From positions 558,001-622,000 of the forward strand of contig JAQFVV010012668.1 in the NCBI GenBank assembly GCA_028023455.1: 64,000 bases of DNA. Direction: 5' to 3'. Positions 34,285 to 47,482 of the stretch are shown here, one piece after another. Source of the stretch: Epiperipatus broadwayi (Eukaryota; Onychophora; Udeonychophora; Euonychophora; Peripatidae). The first letter of the stretch is position 1. Each line of letters starts with the position of its first letter. The notes beneath the pieces are model-generated. The model was not told the DNA's origin. It saw nothing but the letters and a program-made list of their open reading frames with translations, and searched no databases. A program made the translations under genes and the position numbers.

Positions 34285-37200
34285 TTTATTGACTAGTTTA
34301 GCTTTAGATTTTTAATGTTTATATATATAAAAAAACAATCAGATAATGAGGAAAGAACATTTTTTTACATCGATGGATAGTTACAATGTGAAATATTTTA
34401 ACTATGAAAAGAATGCTCAAGACTCATGAGAGGGGATAGAGGTGTATATACAGAAATTAGGTATAATAAAAGATATCTAAACTATAAGATAATTACATGC
34501 ATGTTTTCCAAATGTAATGAGAATAATATAAATAAATTCTATTCTTACAATATAAAACTTTCCCTGTTCCAAATTGAATGTCGTTCACGAACTAATCAGC
34601 ATTTTAGATTACTAGGTTTTATAATACTCCTAATTATGGCTTTTGCCATTCCTAATTTAATAAGTACAAATTGATAATATAAATATATTTCAATCTTTTT
34701 TTAACTTCAAGAACAACTTCCACTATAAAGCATGACATCACAGTTGACTTTTATGTCACTGATGATGATCAAACCAAGTTCACTGTAAAGTTCTTTCAGA
34801 GTTCTGATTATATTTTTCAGATACATCAACTGGCTTTAGAATGCTGAAACAAAGACATAAAATGTGAAAAATAAATTTACATTTACATAAAAATTGATAT
34901 AAGTCATGATAATCAATGTAATGTTCTGTTAAAAGGCTATCTTCCATATGTTAGCTCAAAGGCTCCCATATTTATATATGCTACAATGAGACTAAAATGA
35001 AATCGGCTAGGCTATGTAAGTAATAACAGCAACAACACTACCAAAAAAAAAAAAGATAATATAATGATGTAAACTATAGTTCTAGATATATATGTGTCAG
35101 ATTCATTTTTGACTTATTAAGATAAATCTTAAATTAATCTTGTTAGTATGCACCAATAGACATAAAATTATTATCTATAAGATTCGAGTCTTGGCAGTAT
35201 CTGATGAAAGAATGAAATTGAATTTCGCTAAAGTTCAAATACTTCTATCAAAAATAAAAATACTTCCTTTTACAACAGTTGCAACAATGAGAAAGAAAGA
35301 ATAACAATAATAAAAACTAGATATACATCTAACATATTTGAATACATCATGACACTTTCATTCAGAAGCCTTTAAAACTGAAATAGGTAAGTTCCTTATT
35401 GGTATTTCAAATAAGTAATGGCCATACACACTAGCCAGGTAACTTATGCACAATTTGAAGCAAACATGGCTTTGCAAGTTTTCAGCTAGACAGTTTTTTT
35501 CATGGTTTTAAAAATATTTATTATGTAGTTTAAAGTTTTCTTGATTTTAAAATATGGTTGTTTTATGATTTAATTTAAACACTGACTTGCAGCTTTATTT
35601 GAGTATTGTCTTAATGGGTTAAATCACAATTATCATTACAGGCAAAAAATCATGGCTGTGTCAGTTCAACATATTGTTTAACATAGCAAAAACAGGTTCC
35701 ATTTTAAACTTTATATTAGGTTCAGTAGATGATGGAATGACACATATTTTAGCAGTCTTTGGCCAGATATTCTGAGACAGCTAGAATAATAACTATGGTT
35801 TCTCATAGTAGGACTGGAGATATAATTATTTTACACACCAATTACAAAAGTGTGAATGTACTTTGATGGTATACTTCTTTAGCCATAAGAGTTTGCTATT
35901 TCATTGGCTGAAAGTTAAAAGTTCTCTTCAGATAATTTCTAAATTGACCTCCACTGCTGTCTGCTCTGATCACATCTGATCTAAAATAATTTATGAGTAG
36001 TGTTGAATGTATAGAAAATTTTAAGCTTTATTTAAACTTTCCAAATACAAACAATTTGTTAGTAATAACACACAAATAGATTGTGTGTTATTACTAACAA
36101 GTTGTTTGTATTTGGAAAGTTTAAATAAAGTTTAAAATTTTCTATACTTTCAACATTCACTCATAAATGATGGAAATAGTCCAACATATCACATCTCAAA
36201 AAAGAAGGAATTTCTAATTACATTATTGATTTCACAAATGCCCATTTTGAAATTTATATAAACTGCATTACATGTGTTAATTTCTAATCATATACATTTT
36301 GACTACTTTGAAAATGCATTTTTCTGGATTATTCTAAATTGCAAAAGGTTAATAGGTTATCACATAGGTAATTCTTCATATCTGAAAAGTTTTCATAGTT
36401 AGAATAAGTAAATCATTTATTTATTAATTTCAAAATTAATAATTTGTTTACTCATTCATAAATATAAACAATAATTTGAAATTTGAACATTTCAGGATTA
36501 ATCAATGATCTGGTTTGAATGAAATTTAATAAATAATCTTGTTATTGCAAAAATTATGAGTAGAATGGTATATATATTATAAAATACTTCAACTGGCATC
36601 TGGAAAAAACTTACACAAATATCTATCGATATGATAATTTTTGAATTAATTGTAATCACTAATTCCTGTTTTTTTTTTTTTAAATTTGAAGTCTACTTTT
36701 TACAATATTAAGTTAATATTAATAAAAAATCATATATTTTTAAATATATAAAATATTCTTCAAGAACATGGTATAAAAACAGTATTTGATATATATAAAT
36801 CTATCATTTATAAATCCATACTAATGCAAAAAATATTTGAATTATCCTCAATTATATATTGCATCCTAATAGGATGAAAAAGAAAAAGATGGAAATAAAT
36901 ATTTTAACTTTATTATACTAATAAAAGATAATACTATATATATATCTTTTTTCTATTCTTTAGTAGAAGAATAAACTTTGCTAATTACAAAATCAATACA
37001 CTTTATTATAAATAATATTAGAAATATGATATTTCAAATAAATAAAAAAGTCAAGTCTGACACTTTATCATTATACTAAATCACACAAAGCATGTTTCAA
37101 ATTTTTTATAGGAACATTTTGTAAAGAGAATCAATAAAAGAAATATATTTTAATATGCCACATCATGCATTAATTAATTAAGTCAGAAATTGCCTGGCTA

Positions 37201-37555
37201 TACATTTTTCTATTTCTTTACTCTGTTTATATTAAACAGTATAAAATAGATATTATTGGATTAATTATATTTAGTTTACATTATATAAATTGATTCTTAT
37301 TAAATAGATGACAATGAAAGATTGTATGCTAGATAGCCATATTTATTAATCCCTCTAACTAAAACAGGAGTGAAAGGGTCCTATAAAATGTGGTCTAAAA
37401 ATATCCTACCCAAACAGTCTGGCTAGATTGCTGAGCCTAATGAATTACTCATTACAGTGATAAATAGTAATGTCAATAGTAGAGATAAAGTAGAAAGCAG
37501 AAGCAGTATTAAAAATAAGCATTATAAATCCAATTTTTACCTAAATGTTAGATGT
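34285..37555. other. AT-rich DNA with one long hairpin
   Basis: Apart from the hairpin at 35,990-36,168, no feature is supported. The 82-codon frame at 34,426 has no recognised domain. Confidence 0.5.
35990..36168. repeat. Long hairpin, arms of about 86 bp
   Basis: Arms 35,990-36,075 and 36,081-36,168 are near-perfect reverse complements around the loop ATAGA. The word 'gttagtaataacacacaa' sits at the tip. No coding capacity. Confidence 0.9.
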
Positions 37556-37559
37556 AGGG

Positions 37560-40500
37560 ACTTAGAAAACATTACATGTTTACAAACTCTTCAGGACCAA
37601 AATGGATAATTGCTCTAGTGGTTAAGAACTTCCAACATTTAAAATTGACATAGCCCCTCTTAGTGAAACTCATCTTCCAGAGGAAGGATAATAGAATAGG
37701 CGGGATGGCTACTTGATTTAGGAAAGGTGGATCAATGAGTGAGAAATGAATTCATGGTATTGTATTTTCTGTTAATAAAATCTATTCTTGGAATTCCTCT
37801 TTGCATCCATGGAAGACTAACAGCATTAAATTTGCTTTGCATAATTGTATTAGTGCTCATTTTATCAGTGTATGTGCTCTGATTTTAGGTTCAAAGAAAG
37901 GAAAGCTTTATTTCTTTCTAGATAGCATAATTATAGCAATACCATTAAAAGATTGGATTTCTCTTCTAGAATACTTTAATACAAGTGTTGATTCAAATAG
38001 TAGACTTTGGTCAAAATGGTCTGTTAAAATTTAATTTTTGCACAGCACATGGAATGACTATTACAAACATCTTGTTTAGACAGAAAAACAACTATAAAGG
38101 AATATGGATGCATTCACTTTCAAAACAATGGCATTGAACAAATTGTTGTTAGAAGTCAGAAAACAGATGCTTATATTAAGTATGTACATGCAAGAGCAGA
38201 TTTATGGATGAATCATAGATTAGTATATACCAAGATTAAAATGATAGATGCATTAAAAATATATCTTATTCTAATCATATTTACAAAAAAATGATGTCCA
38301 TTCTTTAGAAGTAACTATTATATGTAATAAATTTTGACAACTATTAAATACTAAAATTATTAATTTGGACCTCCAAGATTGTCATAATACTGATGCATGG
38401 AATTCTCTTAAGAAGTGTGTTATGGGTACAAGTAAATGAGTTCAGTAAAGAGAAGAATCATGACTTTTTCTAATGATCTTATTTTCAATAATTTGATTAA
38501 AAGAAAACATGGCATTTTCTGCTTGGCAGAATAATAAATTAAATGTGGAACTTTCATATTAAATACAGAAATAGGAAGACAGAGTTTTAAAATGATTAGT
38601 AAATTAAATTGCAGAAAAGATACAGACATTCATGATCATGATAGTCATTAGGGTTTTTTTTTTTAATAAAATGAATGCAATAAATGGATCTGAAAATCAA
38701 TAATCTTAAAATGATCCTTTCACCTATCCAAAACATCATTGTCATCATATAAAAGAGTGGCATTGTTCTGACAGTGGGATTCTCTTGTATGATGGCAATG
38801 ATATTTTGAATAGCAAAAAAAAAAAAAAACCCCTCATCCTTTAAACAATGATGACAACTTTTACTGATATATCCAGATTTTTATTTACTCATTTAGATTA
38901 GAACAAAGATATCCAATTAATGAAGTCGAACAGCACTTTGTAATCTTAAGAAATAGAAAGGCTGCAAATCCCAATAAAATACCTGGAGAAATTTTAAAAT
39001 ATGATGGTGGTATGTTAGTTTTAAACATATTGAAATTTTTTATACTTGTATTTCCTGATCTTATGGATGCTTCTATTGTTCCAATTTTTAAAAATAAAAG
39101 GGGAATAGACAAGATTGCAGTAATTTTCATGAAACATCATTATTATCCACTACAGCAAAATAATTTCAAGAATATTCCAGTTATAGATAAATGGTTACCA
39201 GAAATTCAGTGTGATTTTAGAGAATCAAGAAGCACTATAAACATGCTTTTTATGCCAGGCAAATGCAAGAAGGTTAGAACAAAAGTGATTGACTTGGCAA
39301 ACAAGTTTGTGCCATTTCTTGATTGTTCACCAAAATTTATTCATATTATACAGATTGTATATAATGGAATAAGAGAAACATTATTCCTATAGGTGAAAAA
39401 TCTGAGGTATATGAAATGGAAACTGGTGTTAAAAAATGATGTGTATTTCCTTCAACATTGTTTTCAATTTTAGTGACAATTGGCTTTGGAACTGTTTATA
39501 GGCAGCTTAATGAAACAGGGATCAAGATATGATAGAGGTTTGATAATGGTATTTTTAATTTGAACCAGTTAAACATTCTGGACTTACAGTATGCTAATGA
39601 TTGTGCTATTTTTACTACTTCAAAAGACAATTTACAAAAATATTTTGGATGCAACATTTAAAGTCTTTGGTTTAATAATTAATGTTCAAAAACTCAAGTT
39701 CTTTATTAGACAGTGACTGAAAAAAAACTCAATAACTTTTAGGTTATTAATTTGAAAATTTAAATATCTCAGTAGTTTTATAATAGAAAGATGGACTTAG
39801 ACATTGAGATACAACACAGACTCCAATATACTGTTGTGGCTTTTAAGTTAAAAAATAGAGTATTTTATCACTGGGAAATAACTACTACAAATAAATTAGT
39901 TGTATATGAGGTATTAATTTATCTAATTTATTATATGGAAGTGAAACTGGGACAACCTATCAACTTAAGATAGAAAAAAATCATTTAAGGATGCATGCTC
40001 TCATAAAATTTTATGACAAGATTAAAACAATCAATATATTCTTCAACTTGCGAGATGTGATGTTAAAGAACCTATTATTGTAAAATCACATTTTCATTAG
40101 AATGGGCATATAAAATAATGAATAATTCATAATTCCCTAAAAGAATGTTTTATTGATAGACATTATAGGCATTAAATTATTATTTCAAAGATATTTTAAA
40201 AAAGTATAATATCCATTGGGAAAATCCCTAAAAGAATGTTTTATTGATAGACCTTATAGGCATTAAATTATTATTTCAAAGATATTCTAAAAAAGTGTAA
40301 TATCCATTGGGAAAATCCCTAAAAGAATGTTTTATTGATAGACCTTATAGGCATTAAATTATTATTTCAAAGATATTCTAAAAAAGTGTAATATCCATTG
40401 GAAAAATATGACACAACATTGGAGAGCTCCAATTGGATATGATGTATAAGTATTTTAAAAAGAAGTTTTCAGCGGAAGAATTGCAAAATATTAAATAAAC

Positions 40501-40585
40501 AAAAGAAAATGGACCAGCATGTTCTTTATTTGGATTTGTGTTTCACAAATTGGTTTGTATAATCATTGCAAACTTTATTTCTAAA
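37560..40585 (+). pseudogene. Nearly full-length dead LINE ORF2 (APE type)
   Basis: Order of relics: endonuclease start (ALVVKNFQHLK.., about 37,610), the FNTSVDSNSRLW (FNARVG-like) motif near 37,980, a GLLLLRTC-to-WMH..S..WH stretch near 38,060-38,140, RT-entry 'KAANPNKIPGEILKYDGG' near 38,960-39,010, IVPIFKNKRG (39,077), PEIQCDFRESRSTINMLF (39,199-39,252), a YANDCAIF variant of the YADD catalytic box near 39,590, DIEIQHRLQ near 39,800, and a C-terminal ending SQIGLYNHCK (CxxC...SRIGL.SH type) near 40,545-40,575. Many stops and frameshifts. The longest uninterrupted piece is 126 codons at 39,012-39,392. Such an enzyme would nick DNA and reverse transcribe its own RNA; this copy is dead. Confidence 0.8.
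40134..40405 (+). repeat. Three 91-bp tandem repeats inside the LINE
   Basis: Units start at 40,134, 40,225 and 40,316 ('tccctaaaagaatgttttat'). Units 2 and 3 are nearly identical; unit 1 differs at a few bases. Each unit encodes the same LINE segment (PKRMFY...YYFKDILKK.NIHWE), so coding sequence was amplified after insertion. Confidence 0.9.
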
Positions 40586-43500
40586 GCAGTTTTTTTACCT
40601 TTCAGTTCTTTCCTTGAATTGGAATGGTTATCCACATTTGTGAATGGCTGCTATATATATATGTATTCATTAATATTTCATATATTTACATATGCATACA
40701 CATACTCAAAATATATTGCTCACTTGCACACACACATAACTATATATAGTGAAATAAAAAAAAAGTAAGATCTTTTTTTAAAAAAAGCCAAGCAAACATC
40801 TTATTTATAAGTCATTAAGACTTAAATAAATAGCTTTTCCAATTCACTTCTTTTCAAGAAAAATATAAAAGCATTTCTTTATGTGCGCTGATAGATATAA
40901 TACAATACAAGGTTAAAAATAAAACTAATTTTAAAACATTAATGGAAAAATCCCTCAATTTCCTTAAAAATATAAAGAACTTTTTAAATAATCACTGCAG
41001 AGTTTTCACCCTTTTTCAATAACCTAAACCAATATGGCATTTTCTCCTACCCCAAGGTAAAATTAAGTATTTCCAAAGCTTCCTGAAGAGAGCCTGCAAG
41101 AAACATGGACACCAACAACAGGGCAATCTAAAGACATAAATATAGCTTGCTGAACATGTCAACTTTGACATGACTCCTGTGAACTTGACAATGTAGACAA
41201 CCTGGCCTCTGGCAATGAAGCCAGGTCACTGGTTCAATCTATTACATTGCTTGATGACCATAATGTGAAAACCATGCGGTGATAAGTTTTCTTAATGCTA
41301 CATGCTGTGACATCAACTATAGTACAATGCTTCCTATCTTAGATTTCAGTAAATATAAAAATACCAGTTAGCTCAATATTTGTTTTACATTTAAGTGATT
41401 TCAAATATTAAAAAAAAGCATATTAAAAAATAATTTTTCATTATATATGTGTGTGAGAATGAATGTGTATATATGTAGATAAATGATTAAAATAAAAAAT
41501 AAAATTTTACTGTTATACTAAAATTTTGTTGCGTAACAAATAAATTGTAAAAGAACGTGATTATACATTTTTAGGTTCAGTACTTAGTGTATGTATGTAA
41601 GCTAAGTTCAGTGCTTGGAGACAGGGACAGTAATTAAGATAATATAATCAAGTCACTTAAAACTAATCATGTGGATAACTACTCCGAAGATCAAATGTGC
41701 TATCTGAATCACAGGATAAATACAGCATTTCCATTCAAATGGTCAAACGAAATTTTTATTATTATTATCCAAGAATCGACCCAGGAATGTTTAGTTTTTA
41801 TCGGCAATTTTCTGAAAATTCTATTAGTTGTAATTTACTATTTGATATCACAATTCACTATCAGATTTCATAGTTAAAACTACTTCATAAATATAAATGT
41901 ATTGCATCCATATTTAATTACAAAACACATGGCACAATATTTTACTTCAAAAAAACGTTTGAGCAATAAAATGGTAGTATGAGATGAATATGATTTTTCA
42001 ATTGTCAAGAAGGAGATTTTTTTTCTTATTTTCTTTTACCTTCTTCAAAAATAATTCAAAACATCAAATCACTATTTCTCCAACTCATTCAGCCACTTTA
42101 GTGACTGAATAACATTTGATCTCTTAACCCCAGTCAGAATACCATTGCTTTGACTTTGCATTTTTTAAATCCAGATATTATTTTAAACAATGTTCTTATC
42201 ATCTCCATTTTTAATTTCTAGTGTTTTTTTCAATATCTATATACTGTTTGTCTCAACACACACTAGGCTGATAAAATTTATACTTTTAAAATTTTTTACT
42301 TTTATAAAATAACCACATTTGCATTTATATAAATATATGCACGTATGTTTAGAAAATAATTTTTTTTTACAATATATCATGTGTTTTTATTTCACCTGAA
42401 AATAATTGTGCCAGATGATAAACAAGTCAAAATCTCACTTCAGTATCAAAATCAACAAAATATACATTCATGAAAAGAAGTGAAGAGCTATGCTAATATT
42501 TCAGCTCTTTGAAAAACGGATCTTTTTAAAGAAGAAAATGGGTGTGTTCTTTAAATAGTGAGCAATTCAGGAAACTTAAGTTTCACGATGCAAACAACCT
42601 TGAATAGTTCCTACAAACTCCAGTTGTCATATGTAGTAAAAGCATTCAAGAAAGCAGCATTAAATGACAGCTAAGTGTTTAGAAAAGATTTGATCAGGTC
42701 TTACTAAATCAGTACAATAATGTAGTTTTATATTATTTATTTCATTCTGTCAATCAAAGACAGTTTAATGACTAATCAAGGATATAATAAATTAAAGTTT
42801 AAAAAATGAAAATAAAAAATCAACTAGTAGAATTTATATTTTTAAATAAATTATTCAAAAACTCTAATGACAGTTCCTTAAATAGAAAATAAGAGAATCA
42901 AAATCTGCCTAGTGTGATCAGATAATTAGATGAACATTTCTTTATTAACTCTGGATATCATTTATTTTTTTGTGATTTAATTAAGTAAAAATGTAAATAT
43001 AACTATGCACATTTTATATATTAATGATTAATTATTTAAGATCCATCTACTTATTACATTGTCTTCCAATTTGCTTGGAAATGGTGAAATACTGCATTTT
43101 TTAGTTGCTACAATTATACATCATAAAGTGAATGAAGATGGCAACATGCTGTAGACTAGTGTAATAATTATATTTGTAAAATAAATGTTAAAACTATATA
43201 TATGGATATAACATTACACTGGAGAGAATATATCTAAATTTGTGAGTTATTATTATTACAAACATATATATTTAAGTATTATATTTTATAGGAAAACTTT
43301 TTTTATAGTGGTTAAATGTTTATAGAATAAAGGTTAAATCCCATTTTCTTATTTTTAAAGCAACATTCAAATGGAAAAAGTTTTTGAATAACAATAATTG
43401 CTTTATATTTCAATTTTTTTAAAAAATAAAAAATTATATTTCCATAAGATTTTGGTTATTTTTTATTGACCTTGGTTGATAAGTATTTCTAATAATGATT

Positions 43501-43695
43501 AAAATAAAATGTGTCAAAAAATATTATAATGTTGTAAACTATAATGTAATAAATATTACATTAAAAATAGGAGCAGTAAGATTTTTAAAGTAAACAATTT
43601 GTTACATATTCAAAAAAATTACATAATAAATACAGAATACCTTACCAAAAGACTTTAATACAGATTTAGTGCTAAATGATAATTTTAATAATAAC
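40586..43695. other. AT-rich DNA, no supported gene
   Basis: Positions 41,010-41,310 are somewhat GC-richer but unrecognised. The 76- and 68-codon frames at 40,538 and 41,671 look like chance. Confidence 0.5.
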
Positions 43696-43702
43696 TTTTA
43701 GA

Positions 43703-44030
43703 ATATAGGGGATTTAAACTCAGACTTTCAAGCAACCTTCAACTATCCACCCTATCTCATACTACTGATACCCATCACACCCATGTAGAAAAGATAAATA
43801 ATCACCAATATTTTGTGCTAAACCAGCACATCTCCCATACACATGTATAATCAGTGTTCAGTTTATATTAAGATAGAAAATCTTTATAATTTAATGGACA
43901 GGTTTCAATCTACTTCAACCTCCAACTCTTCAGCCATCCATACCATTGAAAATCTGATGATAGAATACTCAAATGCCATGCTGATGCCAATATTGTTATT
44001 ATGCCAATGTTGACCTCAAGTCACTCTGAC
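43703..44030 (-). mobile_element. Family A element, single-arm copy
   Basis: Matches one arm plus the middle of the 44.1 kb element: 'ctcagactttcaagcaacct', 'aatggacaggtttcaatct', 'tgacctcaagtcactctgac'. The hammerhead core is deleted, leaving only stem II (GTGCTGGTTTAGCAC on the minus strand) and TTGGTGATT. Confidence 0.75.
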
Positions 44031-44241
44031 CCTTTATGTATAGGAAGTATCCATTTAAATACATAGAAGAGGGATGGACAGAATGCAGGCTTAATGTGAA
44101 AGATTTGAAATACAGGCATTGTTATACTTGGAACTTAATTGTAAATATAGGGAATTTGAACTCAGACTTTCAAGCAACCTTCAACTATCCATACTATCTC
44201 ATACTATTGGTACACATGACCACACAATGTAGAAAAGGTAA

Positions 44242-44300
44242 ATAATCACCAATATATGTATTTTGTGCTGAACCAGCACTCATCAGTTGGTCCAGGTTAT
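44242..44300 (-). ncRNA. Hammerhead-like motif, G12 to A
   Basis: Minus strand: outer stem I ATAACC/ATAATC partner present, ACCAA/TTGGT inner stem, CTGATGA (complement of 44,280-44,286), stem II GTGCTG-GTT-CAGCAC perfect, but AAAA instead of GAAA. Loss of G12 should abolish cleavage. Confidence 0.55.
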
Positions 44301-44506
44301 CATCTCTCCCACACATATATAATCAATGCTCAGTTTATATTAACAACAATATTAGAATCAGCATGGGATTTGGGCATTCTATCATCAGATTTTCAATGGT
44401 ATGAATGGCTGAAGAATTGGAGTAGATTGAAGCCTGTCCATTAAAGTATACAGATTTGCTATCTTAATATAAACTGAGCATTGATTATGTATATGTGTGG
44501 GAAATG

Positions 44507-44566
44507 ATAATCTGGACCAACTGATGAGGGCTGGTTCAGCACAAAATACCTATATTGGTGATTATT
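44507..44566 (+). ncRNA. Hammerhead-like motif, G12 to A
   Basis: ATAATC/GATTAT outer stem, ACCAA/TTGGT inner stem, CTGATGA at 44,521-44,527, stem II GGGCTG/CAGCAC, then AAAA instead of GAAA. Same lesion as the other arm, so both arms derive from an already mutated or self-copied unit. Confidence 0.55.
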
Positions 44567-44996
44567 TATCTTTTCTACATGTGGGTGGTCATGTGTATCA
44601 GTAGTATGAGATAGTGTGAATAGTTGAAGTTGCTTGAAAGTCTGAGTTCAAATCTCCTATATTTACAATTAAGTTTATATAAGAATGCCTGTCTTCAAAT
44701 CTTAATAACTTTTAGCTATTTAAATTAAAATTAGTAATGTAATTTTTACAGTATATTTCTTTATTTTGATAAGCATTTTTTAACGAAATAAAATTAAAGA
44801 TAAAACAGAATTTTAAATAGCCACTGCAAAAAAGGAGCTTTCTAACAGATCGTCATAAAAGAATAGTAAAGAAAAAAAGAATTATCAAACACATTAGTTA
44901 ATTCCTTATTGTTGATGGCTGCAGCATTTTGAGTTGACAATAAATTGACTACTTAAAAGGTGTATAAGTCTTTTTAAAAAAGATTCTGAAGTTTTA

Positions 44997-45070
44997 ACCC
45001 AGACAAGATTTGAATTCAGATCATGAAGAGGAAAAACAGATGCACTATTACTACACTACAAAGTCATCCT
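44997..45070 (-). repeat. Degenerate tRNA-like remnant
   Basis: Minus strand 'gactttgtagtgtagtaata' resembles the start of tRNA-Val (TAGTGTAGTGGTTAT), and 'ctgaattcaaatcttg' resembles box B. The acceptor stem is not recognisable. Confidence 0.3.
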
Positions 45071-45429
45071 TTTAAATGAAATAAAATGTTTAAATTTGAA
45101 TTTTTAAAAAAATCTACATATTAACTATCACTTTTGTATTATAATAAAAAAAAAATATGCAAAAGATATATATATATATGCAAGCACAGGCACCATATAT
45201 ATATATATTCAATTAAAACAAGAGAATATATAAAACAAAAATATGAAAATGTATAAAAATATATTAAGAAAAGCCTAATATCTGGACTTCTGTAAAACAA
45301 TATGAAAAAGAGTTAATAATGATAACAAATATTATTGTAATTTGACTAGAAAAGCTATAGAAAAAAATAAAAGATGAAACTATTAAAGTAAAAAGATGAA
45401 TGGCAGCACGAAATATTTGGAAGAATTCA

Positions 45430-46475
45430 ACAAATGATTATCCAGTAATAGAAAGCAAGAAAATAAAATAGCCACTATAATTACTGCATCTTCTGAATTG
45501 CCAAGCATTTTAAATAAAGAAGTGAGACATATAACTAAATCTACAAAGAAAGGAAAAGCACCAGAAAATGATGGAATTATTATGATATCTTAAAAGAAGT
45601 AGATGAAGAAATATAAAAATTGTCGACAAAACAATATGATTGAATAATAAAATGTGCCAGATGATTAGAAGAAGTACTAATATTGATATTTTAAAAAGAT
45701 GATAAAAATATTAAAAATTTCAGACATGTTATATATATATTACCAAGATTATATATTTCATTTATAACAAACACTAATTCAAACTAATCAAAAAACAAAG
45801 TGATTTGAAAAGTGGTCTTAATGCAATGGATCATATCAAAGTAATGAAAGAAGTTACACATAAGATCAATACATGTGAGTTGCTATTATATTTAAATTTA
45901 TAGATTACAAAAAGTGAATTTGATTCTATTAGTATATCATAGTTATTCAAACTTTAGATTATCAATTATAAATCCAGGTCATTATATCTGAAGAATATTT
46001 ATCAAAATGCAACAGATGTGATTAGATTACATGGCTATTCCTTATCTCCAAAATTTTTTACTGCAGTCATTTAAATCTTGTACATTTTGCAGATGGTATA
46101 ATTGTTTTTGCAAATAATGCTTCAGGGCTTCAGCAAATATTGCAAAAGTTATGTGATGAAAGTAAAAAATTAGGATTAAAGATAAATGCTGAAAAAATTA
46201 AAGTAATGTTCAATGGATTTTCTCAAAGGAAGAAAATAAATATTAATAAATGATGAATAAGAAGTTAACAACTACAAATATCTTAGTCAAATGAATAAAA
46301 TTATTCATATAATTAAAATGAGATGGGGTATTTTTTTTGGCAGAAATAATTTAATATTAAAAGAAAATATGCATATATCTTTAAAAATAAAATGTATTTA
46401 ATAAAACTGTTTTGCCAATTTTTATTTATAGATCTGAGACTTGGTTGGAGTGCTTTTGATTTTAAGAAACTTTTT
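45430..46475 (+). pseudogene. LINE reverse transcriptase fragment
   Basis: Relics in order: KKGKAPENDGI (RT entry, about 45,553), then decayed palm sequence, LRFADD-type HFADGIIVFANNASGLQQIL (about 46,085-46,145, the catalytic YADD box region), LGLKINAEKIKVMF (about 46,170-46,210), and IYRSETW near 46,430. Frames are broken throughout. Related to the antisense fragments at 32.8-33.5 kb and 49.4-50.2 kb. Confidence 0.7.
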
Positions 46476-46534
46476 GTAGCCAACTATAAATTATAAATAT
46501 ATTGTGCTATAATTCCATGAAAATTATGATCGAA

Positions 46535-47335
46535 GCTAAGTGTGTTAAATGTTCTCATAATCATAGCCTTGGAACATGCATAATTGTATGGGATGTGTAT
46601 ATAAAGACAATAGATTATTCAACATGTATGCAAATCAGATTACCCATTTCTTAGAAAGGAAAAAGCAGGATTCCTTCTGATTTATAGCATTAAGATTATT
46701 GGCTATAAACTATGTTTCTTTGACTTTCCACTTAAAGTCATTTAACTTGATGCATGATATGTTGGCAGATATGGGCTCAAAGGTATGGCCTGTGGTGTTT
46801 TGATGCTCAAGAAAGATCGATTTATTTTCTGGAATATCTGTGGCTTGACTGTAAAGATATCTTGTGTTGGGAAGTTCAAGAAAAGAGGAATGCTCAATAT
46901 AGAACAAACCCTGCACACCAAATATAAAATAACCTGCACTCAAGCAGGGTGCAGCACTATATATTATTGTGAATTATATGCATCCCTCTCTATTTGGATT
47001 TCCTAACATATATCTTTATAGACAAGCAGCATAAGTGATATTCTTTGAGGACCAAAACATCATAGGTAGTACATTTGAGCCTATATCTGCCAACATAGCA
47101 TACATCAAGCAAACAACTCTAAGTGGAAGGTCAAAGAAACATGACATACAGCTAACAACCTAATGCCCCAAATCAGAAGGAATCCCATTTCCCCCTTTCC
47201 AGGAAATGGGAAATCAGATTTACATACATCTTGAATAATCTATTGCCTATATATACACATCCCCATATAATTACACACATTTCAAGGCTATGATAATGAG
47301 GACATTTAATATCCCCAAAAGCACTAAGCTTTGAT
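46535..47335. mobile_element. Large foldback element, arms of about 255 bp
   Basis: Arms 46,535-46,790 and 47,080-47,335 are diverged reverse complements (for example 'aatctattgcctatatatac' against 'gtatataaagacaatagatt'). The interior of about 290 bp has no recognised coding sequence; the small ORFs at 46,710-47,006 on both strands follow from the repeat and composition. Arm ends resemble the hairpins at 2.0 and 50.9 kb. Confidence 0.75.
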
Positions 47336-47482
47336 AATAATTTTTTGTAATGAGAATGTGTCAGCGCATTTATTTATAACTTACTTCATTGTGTAATAAA
47401 AGGGTAGTACATTTGGTACCCATTACTTCACAAAATGTTTTAAATAATTTGGAATGAAGTGGGTGAGATTTTATATAATTGA

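Larger units (their letters stand above)
44095..44706. mobile_element. Family A inverted pair with two hammerhead cores
   Basis: The left arm 44,095-44,345 is the reverse complement of the right arm 44,460-44,706, including the outer 'gatttgaaatacaggcat' / 'atgcctgtcttcaaatc' ends. The middle (44,346-44,459) carries 'gcatgggatttgggcattct' and 'gaagcctgtccattaaagta'. Each arm holds a hammerhead-like core pointing outward. No transposase. Confidence 0.8.
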
